This document shows, one piece after another, positions 1-6,500 of a DNA stretch of 14,499 nucleotides (position 1 is the first letter of the stretch; each line of letters opens with the position of its first letter). The position numbers were made by a program, and so were the translations under genes. The notes below the pieces were generated by a model. That model saw only the letters and a program-made list of their open reading frames with translations, was not told the DNA's origin and searched no databases. The stretch is from NCBI GenBank assembly GCA_964523875.1, contig CAZGAS010000029.1, positions 1 through 14,499 on the forward strand. The letters run 5' to 3'. This DNA is from JAUVHV01 sp964523875. GTDB lineage: Bacteria; Omnitrophota; Gorgyraeia; JABMRG01.

Positions 1-1
1 A

Positions 2-151
2 ATGCGGGAACAGATATTATTAGCATGCACAGAATGTAAGAATAGGTGGTATTCAACTACTAAGAACAAGAATAATACAACCGGAAAACTCGAGATAAGT
101 AAATTCTGTAAATTTTGTCACCGCAGAACACCACATAAAGAAGTTAAATAG
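2..151 (+). CDS. rpmG: 50S ribosomal protein L33, zinc-binding form
   Basis: A 49-residue basic protein starting MREQILLACTEC, which I read directly from the sequence because it is too short for usual ORF cutoffs. L33 is a small protein of the large ribosomal subunit near the E site. Two CxxC pairs are visible (C9/C12 and C36/C39), so this is the zinc-ribbon 'C+' form; the body has the usual Lys/Asn/Thr-rich loop and ends HKEVK. Length fits the family (49-55 residues). The ATG begins at the second base of the window, so its ribosome binding site and the upstream gene cannot be seen; a longer start cannot be excluded but the N-terminus already matches the family. A strong terminator follows 24 bases after the stop, so L33 probably ends a preceding transcript. 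Confidence 0.93.
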   Translation: MREQILLACTECKNRWYSTTKNKNNTTGKLEISKFCKFCHRRTPHKEVK

Positions 152-174
152 TACAAACGCTTATTATTCATAGT

Positions 175-206
175 AAAAACCTGCCAACTTGTGCTGGCAG
201 GTTTTT
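175..206 (+). terminator. Intrinsic terminator after rpmG
   Basis: A perfect 12-bp inverted repeat: 175-186 (AAAAACCTGCCA) pairs with 195-206 (TGGCAGGTTTTT) around an 8-base loop. Its GC-rich core of 7 pairs is followed directly by a run of five T. The A-run on the other side means it could also work in reverse. It lies 24 bases after the L33 stop and 28 bases before tRNA-Trp, separating rpmG from the tRNA-secE-nusG transcript. This is a classic Rho-independent shape. Some read-through into the tRNA is possible. Confidence 0.9.
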
Positions 207-234
207 AACACGTTTTAGACAATGTATTTTAAAA

Positions 235-312
235 AGGCCTGTAGCTCTAATTGGCTAGAGCAGTGGCCTCCAAAGCCACGTGATGGGGGTTCGAATCCCT
301 CCAGGCCTGCCA
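235..312 (+). tRNA. trnW: tRNA-Trp (anticodon CCA)
   Basis: A full cloverleaf can be folded by eye. The acceptor stem AGGCCTG (235-241) pairs with CAGGCCT (302-308), and the D stem GCTC/GAGC is at 244-247/258-261. The anticodon stem GTGGC/GCCAC (263-267/275-279) encloses the loop CTCCAAA, giving anticodon CCA, which reads UGG. The T arm has the loop TTCGAAT with GGGGG/CCCTC, including one G-U pair. The discriminator base is G309 and the CCA end is encoded (310-312). The A1-U72 pair and G73 match known bacterial tRNA-Trp identity features. The gene sits 27 bases before secE, a common arrangement, so it is probably cut out of the secE-nusG mRNA. I could not pick out a convincing promoter in 207-234. 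Confidence 0.97.
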
Positions 313-339
313 TGGTTTTGAAAGGTAAATTTTAGAAGG

Positions 340-525
340 ATGTTTGCGAAGATAAATAACTTTATAAGCGAAGTAACAGTTGAACTCAAGAAGGTGTCAT
401 GGCCTACGAGGAGTGAATTGATAGGCTCAACCATTATTGTTATTATAAGTGTGGCCGCGATGGCATTTTATATCGGTATCTGCGATTTTATTTTTTCGAA
501 AGCGATACACCTGCTTATAAAATGA
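340..525 (+). CDS. secE: Preprotein translocase subunit SecE
   Basis: A 61-residue membrane protein, the short single-span form of SecE that clamps SecY in the SecYEG protein-export channel. The family signature is visible: an amphipathic N-terminal helix with ELKKVSWPTRSE at about residues 15-26, followed by one hydrophobic span at about 27-50 rich in Ile/Val/Ala. Most bacteria have this one-span version, whereas E. coli SecE has three. The start is the only ATG in frame before the signature (a stop lies at 319-321). The Shine-Dalgarno-like AGAAGGA (334-340) overlaps the ATG itself, too close for normal spacing, and a weaker AAAGG lies at 321-325; translation may be modest. secE is followed 27 bases later by nusG, its usual partner. 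Confidence 0.95.
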   Translation: MFAKINNFISEVTVELKKVSWPTRSELIGSTIIVIISVAAMAFYIGICDFIFSKAIHLLIK

Positions 526-552
526 TGTTTTAGCATGGATTGGTGAGATTAT

Positions 553-1083
553 ATGGGTAAACTTTGGTACGTTTTACATACGCTTACAGGCCAGGAAGAG
601 AAAGTAAAAGCGAATTTATTGAGCCGTATTGAAAACAGCAAGATTAAGGAGCAGGTTACTCAGGTTATAATACCTACTGAGGTGGTTTCAGAGGTCAAGT
701 CAGGTAAGAAGAAGATATCTGAAAGAAAATTTTTTCCCGGGTATGTACTTATTGAGATGGAGCTTACTGATGCCGGTTGGTACCTTGTTAAGAATACACC
801 GGGAGTTACAGGTTTTATTAGTTCAGGTTCTAAGCCCACACCGTTGCAGGACGAAGAAGTAAAAAGCATACTGAAGCAGACTGAAGAGAAGAAAGAAAAG
901 CCCATGCCTAAGGTGACATTCAGCCAGGGCGAGAGCGTAAGAGTAAAAGATGGACCCTTTACTAATTTTAACGGTAATATAGAAGAGCTTAATCCCACGA
1001 AGGGCAAGCTTAAAGTTTCAGTAATGATATTTGGCAGATCCACTCCTGTTGAACTGGAATACTGGCAGGTCGAGAGGTTATAA
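553..1083 (+). CDS. nusG: Transcription termination/antitermination factor NusG
   Basis: A 176-residue protein matching NusG in length and domain order. The N-terminal NGN domain (about 1-110) opens with WYVLHTLTGQEEKVK and carries the FFPGYVLIEM strand that contacts the RNA polymerase clamp; VKNTPGVTGFI is also typical. A charged linker (about 108-120, EEKKEKPMPK) leads to the C-terminal KOW domain with VKDGPFTNFNG, which in known NusG proteins binds Rho or ribosomal protein S10. The factor travels with RNA polymerase and affects pausing, termination and coupling to translation. GGTGAG (541-546) gives a reasonable ribosome binding site for ATG 553. There is no extra domain insert of the kind some phyla carry. 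The next gene, rplK, starts one base after the stop. Confidence 0.97.
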   Translation: MGKLWYVLHTLTGQEEKVKANLLSRIENSKIKEQVTQVIIPTEVVSEVKSGKKKISERKFFPGYVLIEMELTDAGWYLVKNTPGVTGFISSGSKPTPLQDEEVKSILKQTEEKKEKPMPKVTFSQGESVRVKDGPFTNFNGNIEELNPTKGKLKVSVMIFGRSTPVELEYWQVERL

Positions 1084-1084
1084 G

Positions 1085-1507
1085 ATGGCAAAAAAAATAA
1101 AGACGCAGATTAAATTATACTGTCCTGGTGGACAAGCAAACCCGGCTCCTCCGGTTGGGCCCGCGCTTGGCCAGCATGGTTTGAATATCATGGAGTTCTG
1201 TAAGGCATTTAATGAAAAAACCAAGGATCGCCAGGGGCTTACTCTGCCTGTTGTAATAAGCGTTTATGAAGACAGGTCATATACATTTATAATCAAGAGC
1301 CCGCCATGTTCGGTCCTTCTGAAAAAAGCGGCGAATATAGCAAAGGCATCCGGAGTTCCCAATAAAGAAAAAGTAGGTAAGATTACAAGAGAAGCAGCTA
1401 TTGAGATCGCAAAGGTCAAGATGGAAGACCTTAATACGGATGATGTAGAACAGGCCCTTAAAGTTGTGGCAGGTACAGCGCGTAGTATGGGCATAGATAT
1501 CGGATAA
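1085..1507 (+). CDS. rplK: 50S ribosomal protein L11
   Basis: A 140-residue protein, the usual L11 length (141-142). L11 forms the base of the GTPase-associated centre with 23S rRNA and is the thiopeptide-binding site. The N-terminal domain has the hallmark ANPAPPVGPALGQHGLN with the proline-rich helix, and the C-terminal RNA-binding domain ends GTARSMGID. The start at 1085 (MAKKIK) is chosen over an upstream in-frame ATG at 1031, because the extra 18 residues would overlap nusG and match nothing in L11. GAGAGG inside the last nusG codons (1072-1077) is well placed for it. Two cysteines (C13 in the N-terminal strand and one in SPPCSV) replace residues more often aliphatic or Ala. The one-base gap after nusG suggests coupled translation and leaves no room for an L1-binding leader. 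Confidence 0.97.
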   Translation: MAKKIKTQIKLYCPGGQANPAPPVGPALGQHGLNIMEFCKAFNEKTKDRQGLTLPVVISVYEDRSYTFIIKSPPCSVLLKKAANIAKASGVPNKEKVGKITREAAIEIAKVKMEDLNTDDVEQALKVVAGTARSMGIDIG

Positions 1508-1510
1508 AAA

Positions 1511-2191
1511 ATGAGCAAAAGACTTAAAGAAGCAAATAAGTTGGTAGATAAAGCAAAACTCTATAGCTTAAATGACGCGATAGCTATATTAAAGAATATC
1601 CCTACCGCGAAATTCAACGAGAGTATTGACCTGGCTATCAAATTGAATCTTTCCGCCAAAGAGTTATCGCAGTCTATCAGGGGTTTGGTGGTGCTGCCTC
1701 ATGGCACAGGAAAGACAATCAAGGTAGCTGTTTTTTGCAAGGGTGAGCATGCCCAAAAAGCAAAAGACGCGGGCGCGGATATTGTTGGAGCGGATGATTT
1801 AGTTGAGAAGGTGGCAGGCGGCTTTATGGATTTTGATACAGTAATCGCCATGCCTGAAATGATGAAAGATATAAGTAAGTTAGGCAAGATATTAGGCCCC
1901 CGCGGACTTATGCCAAGCCCTAAGGCAGGTACTGTAACAACTGATGTGGAGAAGGCGATACAGGAAGTAAGGGCTGGTAAAATCGAGTTTAAGATGGATA
2001 AGCTTGGATGTATTAATATGACTATTGCGAAACTTTCATTTGATGCGGAGGCTATAGTAGAGAATGCCAAGAGCGTACTTAGCTCTGTAGCGCATGTAAG
2101 GCCTGCCCATGTAAAGGGCAAGTTTTTAAGAGGTATCTCAGTATCAACAACTATGGGTCCGGGAATCAGGCTGGACGCGTCTAAATATTAA
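1511..2191 (+). CDS. rplA: 50S ribosomal protein L1
   Basis: A 226-residue protein, close to the normal 229-235. L1 forms the mobile L1 stalk that helps deacylated tRNA leave the E site; in many bacteria it also represses its own mRNA. Recognisable segments in order are VLPHGTGK (domain I), the Rossmann-like domain II, LGPRGLMPSPKAGTV linking the domains, and VSTTMGPGIRLD near the C-terminus. The start is 3 bases after the rplK stop, with only a weak CGGA upstream, which fits translation by re-initiation from rplK. The usual K-A gene pair is kept. The C-terminus is slightly short compared with E. coli. I see no L1 target-like leader between nusG and rplK. Confidence 0.97.
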   Translation: MSKRLKEANKLVDKAKLYSLNDAIAILKNIPTAKFNESIDLAIKLNLSAKELSQSIRGLVVLPHGTGKTIKVAVFCKGEHAQKAKDAGADIVGADDLVEKVAGGFMDFDTVIAMPEMMKDISKLGKILGPRGLMPSPKAGTVTTDVEKAIQEVRAGKIEFKMDKLGCINMTIAKLSFDAEAIVENAKSVLSSVAHVRPAHVKGKFLRGISVSTTMGPGIRLDASKY

Positions 2192-2214
2192 AAATAGAAC
2201 TTTAGAGGATTTTG

Positions 2215-2912
2215 ATGGAAAAAGAGCTGAAACCAGGTAGGTTTTTAAAGACTCAGATAATAAAAGAGTATACTGACAGATTAAAGGATTCATCATCCCT
2301 GTTTGTGACAGATTTCGCGGGACTTACAAATAAACAGATTGAAGACTTAAGAAGCAAGCTTAAGGTTGTCTCAAGCAAATACCTTGTTATTAATAATTCA
2401 CTTTGTAAGACCGCGCTCAAGGAACTAAAGCTTGATAACCTAGCGGATTTAATTGACGGTTCTTGCGCTATAAGCTATACAAGCAGTGACCCTGTGGCGA
2501 TTTCTAAGGCGCTGGTTGATTTTGCCAAGGCTAATGACCGTTTTCAGGTAAAAGGTGGTTATGTTGATGGTGATATTATTACTGTTGATACAATCAAAGA
2601 GTTTGCCTCGATGCCAAGCCGTGAAATCTTGCTTGGACGCCTGGTAGCGGCTTTAAATTCACCGATAGTAGGCATGGTTTCAGTCTGTTCAGGGATTATA
2701 AAGAAGTTATTGTATGCGATAAATGATATTATNNNNNNNNNNNNNNNNNNNNNNNNNNNNNNNNNNNNNNNNNNNNNNNNNNNNNNNNNNNNNNNNNNNN
2801 NNNNNNNNNNNNNNNNNNNNNNNNNNNNNNNNTTTCAGTCTGTTCAGGGATTATAAAGAAGTTATTGTATGCGATAAATGATATTATAAGTAAAAGAGAA
2901 GATAAGCAGTAA
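2215..2912 (+). CDS. rplJ: 50S ribosomal protein L10, interrupted by an assembly gap
   Basis: L10 anchors L7/L12 dimers to form the ribosomal stalk that recruits translation GTPases. Residues 1-172 are readable up to base 2732 and match L10: LFVTDFAGLTNKQIEDLR near the start, LVINNSLCKTAL in the rRNA-binding domain, then GGYVDGD and SREILLGRLVAALNSP leading into the long L12-binding helix. The frame then enters 100 N. The bases after the gap repeat the 55 bases before it. If one copy and the Ns are removed (155 bases), the frame continues as ISKREDKQ to TAA at 2910-2912, giving 180 residues, normal for L10. I choose ATG 2215 over TTG 2212 because AGAGGA (2204-2209) is better spaced. The gene is probably intact in the organism; the break belongs to the assembly. 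Confidence 0.9.
2678..2887 (+). repeat. Identical 55-base copies on both sides of the gap
   Basis: Bases 2678-2732 and 2833-2887 are identical along all 55 positions (both start TTTCAGTCTG and end GATATTAT). The left copy ends exactly at the first N and the right copy starts exactly after the last N. Collapsing them restores the L10 reading frame. This is the expected trace of two contigs sharing a k-mer-length end, for example k=55, rather than a biological repeat. A genuine tandem duplication is possible but unlikely. Confidence 0.93.
2733..2832. other. Assembly gap of exactly 100 N
   Basis: A run of exactly 100 N, a conventional filler for a gap of unknown size in scaffolds. It falls inside the 3' end of rplJ. 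The sequence abutting each side is the same 55 bases, so the two contigs overlap rather than being separated, and the true gap is most likely zero. Any ORF read through the Ns, such as one ending near 2856, is meaningless. Confidence 0.97.
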
Positions 2913-2936
2913 AGGCGCAAGCCGTAAATGGAAAGA

Positions 2937-2986
2937 ATTAAGGATTAAGGATATTCATTATTACTTACAACTTAATACCTACAACT
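2937..2986 (+). repeat. Short degenerate repeats and weak hairpin in rplJ-rplL spacer
   Basis: The 123-base spacer between rplJ and rplL (2913-3035) is AT-rich and non-coding. It holds two head-to-tail copies of ATTAAGG (2937-2950) and two near-copies of a nonamer, CTTACAACT (2964-2972) and CCTACAACT (2978-2986). AGGATTAAG (2941-2949) can pair with CTTAATACCT (2971-2980) apart from one bulged A, with a 21-base loop. No T-run follows, so it is not a terminator. It may be a decayed minisatellite, an mRNA processing site or a structure affecting rplL translation; the sequence alone does not decide. Confidence 0.45.
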
Positions 2987-3022
2987 AAACACGCATATAA
3001 CTTATGACAAATGGTTCAATAC

Positions 3023-3030
3023 AAGGAGGA
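3023..3030 (+). promoter_or_regulatory. Strong ribosome binding site of rplL
   Basis: AAGGAGGA lies 5-6 bases before ATG 3036 and is the most complete Shine-Dalgarno sequence in the window. It fixes the rplL start and supports the long N-terminus of the protein. A strong site fits the need for several L7/L12 copies per ribosome against one copy of the other ribosomal proteins. Confidence 0.8.
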
Positions 3031-3035
3031 ATCAA

Positions 3036-3515
3036 ATGGCAGATGAGATAAAAGAGCAGGAGACAAAAGAAGCTCAGACTGATGTAAAGGAGCAGCCCAA
3101 GGCGGAAAAGGAAGCTGCAAAGCTTTCCATGACAAAGGATCAGGAAGAGTTCGTATCCAAGATTGAGAATATGTCGGTCATGGAACTATCTTCACTTGTC
3201 AAGGTTTTGGAAGAGAAGTTTGATGTTTCAGCACAGGCACCAATGATGGTAGCGGCAGCAGGCGCGGGCATAGGCGCAGGCGCGGTGGCAGCTGAAGAAG
3301 AGAAAAGCACCTTTGATGTAGTGCTTACGGATATTGGCGCGAATAAGATACAGGTAATAAAAGAGATCCGTACTGTAACGAGTCTTGGACTTAAAGAAGC
3401 AAAAGACTTGGTAGAGGCTGCCCCAAAGGCTATTAAGGAAGGAATTCCTAAGCCAGAGGCAGAAGAGATAAAGAAGAAGATTGAAGCTACCGGCGCGAAG
3501 GTTGAGCTTAAATAG
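3036..3515 (+). CDS. rplL: 50S ribosomal protein L7/L12 with N-terminal extension
   Basis: The multicopy stalk protein that binds EF-G, EF-Tu and other GTPases. At 159 residues it is about 35 longer than usual (120-130). Residues 32-62 form the dimerisation/L10-binding domain (MTKDQEEFVSKIENMSVMEL, then LVKVLEEKFDVSA). An Ala/Gly-rich hinge follows at about 66-92, and the factor-binding domain at 93-159 includes GLKEAKDLVEAAPKAIKEG. The extra part is residues 1-31: highly charged, rich in Glu, Lys and Gln, with no hydrophobic or known motif. The long start is supported by AAGGAGGA just upstream, whereas the internal ATG at 3129 has no ribosome binding site. The gene sits between rplJ and rpoB as expected. 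The role of the extension is unknown. Confidence 0.95.
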   Translation: MADEIKEQETKEAQTDVKEQPKAEKEAAKLSMTKDQEEFVSKIENMSVMELSSLVKVLEEKFDVSAQAPMMVAAAGAGIGAGAVAAEEEKSTFDVVLTDIGANKIQVIKEIRTVTSLGLKEAKDLVEAAPKAIKEGIPKPEAEEIKKKIEATGAKVELK

Positions 3516-3583
3516 CTTGATTTGTTAGTATCAAAAGGAGCGAAATCTCAAGCTATTCGTTTGAGTCAAACAATAGGATTAGA

Positions 3584-6500
3584 ATGACTATACAGAGAAA
3601 AAACTTTTCTAAAGTAAAACATTCATACCCGATACCTAATCTCTTAGAGGTACAGGTTAATTCCTTTAATGATTTTATTCAAGCCGGTGTCTCGCGTACA
3701 AAACGTAAAGACCGTGGCTTGCAGGAAGTCTTTACCAGTATCTTTCCTGTGGAGAGTTATGACGGAAACTCTCGCCTTGAATTTGTAAGTTATTCTCTCG
3801 CTAAGCCAAAGTATGATATTACTGAGTGTAAGGTCAGAAGCATGACTTATGCCGCTTCGTTAAAGGTCAAGGTCCGCTTATGTTTGAAAGATTGCATAAA
3901 AGAGCAGGAGGTCTATATAGGGGATTTACCTCTAATGACTCCTGTAGGTACTTTTATAATAAACGGAGATGAGAGAGTAGTTGTAAGTCAACTCCATCGC
4001 TCGCCTGGAGTTTCATTCGAATCAGAACTTCATCCGAACGGTAAGAAGATCTATAGCTCGCGTTTGATACCTTACAGAGGCGCGTGGCTTGAATTTGAGT
4101 TTGACGCGTATGATAATCTCCATGCCTATATAGATAGGCGCAAGAAAGTTTTATCCACTGTTTTTTTGAGGGCGTTGGGATTTTCACACGATGAAGATAT
4201 CCTAAAAATATTTAGTAATATTGTAGAGATTAATAAACCTTCTATCGCGGATATGAACAAGTACATAGGCTCAATAGTTCTCGAGGATGTTATAGATAAC
4301 GAAACCGGCCTTACCTTGATGCAGAACAAGGAGAAGATAACTAAGGAGTTAGCCGCGAAAGTTGCCGCTGGTAAAGTTAGTAGTATAAAGATTGCGCAGG
4401 AACCTCCGGACGAGATCATAAATACATTAGCGAAAGACCATACTAAATCTACGGATGACGCTCTTATAGAGATTTATCGTAAGCTTCGTCCAGGTGATCC
4501 CCCAACAATAGAGAGCGCGCAGTCGCTGCTTGACACATTATTCTTTGATAAGAAACGCTATGATTTGAGCAGGGTTGGCCGCTATATGATAAATAGAAAA
4601 CTTGATATGAATATTCCTCTTGATCATAGGGTTCTTGATAATGACGCTGCTGTTAAGACCATCAAGAGATTAATGGATTTAAAGCTCACAGAGGGCCAGA
4701 CAGATGATATAGACCACCTTGGCAATAGAAGGGTACGAACTATTGGAGAGCTTCTGCTTAATCAGTTCAGAATAGGATTTACTAGGTTGGAGCGGGCTGT
4801 TAAGGAGAGAATGTCTATATATGATCTTGAAAATGTTATGCCCCATAACCTTATCAATTCAAAGCTCGTATCAGGCGTAATCAAAGATTTCTTTGGTAGA
4901 AGCCAGCTATCGCAGTTTATGGACCAGACAAACCCCTTAGCGGAGATGACACACAAGAGAAGGGTGTCTGCTCTTGGACCTGGAGGCCTATCAAGAGAAA
5001 GAGCCGGTTTTGAGGTAAGGGATGTTCACTATTCGCATTATGGCAGGGTATGCCCTATTGAGACACCGGAAGGGCCGAATATTGGGCTTATTGCTTCATT
5101 ATCTACATATGCGAGGATTAATGAGTTTGGTTTTATAGAGACACCCTATCTAAGGGTAGAGAATGGTAAGCTGACAAAAAAGATCGAATATCTCTCAGCG
5201 GATGTTGAGGATAATTATTATATAGCACAGGCTAATTCAAAGGTTGACGCTCAGGGCCGTTTTACTGAAGATCTGGTATTTTGCAGATACAAATCCGATT
5301 TTCCTAAAATAAGCCCCAAGCAGGTCCAGTATATAGATGTTTCTCCAACACAGTTGGTTAGCGTGGCCGCCAGTATTATACCTTTCCTAGAGCATGATGA
5401 CGCGAACAGGGCATTGATGGGATCAAATATGCAACGCCAGGCAGTTCCACTGCTTAGAGCCCAAGAGCCATTAGTGGGCACCGGTATGGAGGCCAAGGTA
5501 GCGCGTGATTCCGGGGCTATGGTTATAGCAAAATCTTCCGGTACTGTAAAGAATATACAATCAGATGAGATACAGGTAGGTGAGAGAGTATACAAATTAA
5601 AAAAATATCAGAGATCTAACGCCTCTACATGTGTTAACCAAAAGGCTATAGTAAAGCTTGGGCAGAAGGTTAAGGCAGGTGATATTATCGCTGACGGACC
5701 CGCTACAAGTAACGGAGAGCTTGCTCTTGGGTACAATCTCCTCGTGGCCTTTATGCCATGGAGGGGGTATAACTTTGAAGATGCTATACTGATTAGTCAA
5801 AAGCTTGTAAAAGATGACATGTTTACTTCTATACATATAGAAGAATTTGGTATCGAGGCAAGAGATACCAGACTCGGCCCTGAGGATATAACAAGGGATA
5901 TACCTAATATCAGCGAAGAATCGCTTAAAAATCTTGACGCGGAAGGAATAATTCATATAGGCGCGGAAGTTGGGCCTGGTGATATCCTTGTAGGTAAGGT
6001 TATGCCAAAGAGTGAGACTGAGCTCTCTCCCGAAGAGAAGCTTCTTAGAGCGATTTTTGGAGAAAAGGCCGGTGATGTTAGGGATGCCTCACTTGTAGTT
6101 CCGCCGGGGGTAGAAGGTGTTGTAATAGATGTCAAGATATTCTCAAGAAAACAGCATAGGCCAAAGGGTAAAGAGGAGTTGACTAAAGAGATCACTCAAA
6201 TCGAAGAGATTAAAGAGTATTATGGTTCCCAGATAAAGACACTTGAACAGGACAAGATCCTTAAACTGACTAAGTTCCTTGTTGGCAAAAAAATAACAAA
6301 TTCGTTATTAAACGAGCAGACAGGGGCAATCATAATAGCCGCGGGAAAGACTATAAAGAAGTCTGATGTTAAGAAACTTCCGAAATGCGATATAGTAAGC
6401 CTAAAGTTTTCTGTTGAGGAGTCGGAACTGGAAGAAGAGATAAAACGAATAATTAAGATACTGGAAGAACAGATAGAAGATTTGATCTATGAAGAAGATA

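Noticed and set aside
207..234. Promoter for tRNA-Trp/secE
   Set aside because: AT-rich, but no -35/-10 pair at sensible spacing that places the start before the tRNA 5' end.
1031..1084. Longer N-terminus for L11
   Set aside because: It overlaps the end of nusG by 53 bases and matches nothing in L11; ATG 1085 gives the conserved MAKKIK start with a good ribosome binding site.
660..1091. Antisense open frames on the minus strand, here and at 5597-5956, 9641-9955, 12657-13052 and elsewhere
   Set aside because: They lie wholly or almost wholly opposite well-conserved genes, lack family features and have shadow-like composition; none is a credible gene.
2212..2856. An ORF read as a 214-residue protein through the N run
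   Set aside because: Translation across Ns into the duplicated flank is out of frame with the true end of rplJ; the collapsed frame gives a normal L10.
3559..3571. Palindrome GTTTGA-G-TCAAAC before rpoB
   Set aside because: Too short and AT-rich to support as an operator or as an RNase III site like that of the E. coli rplL-rpoB spacer.
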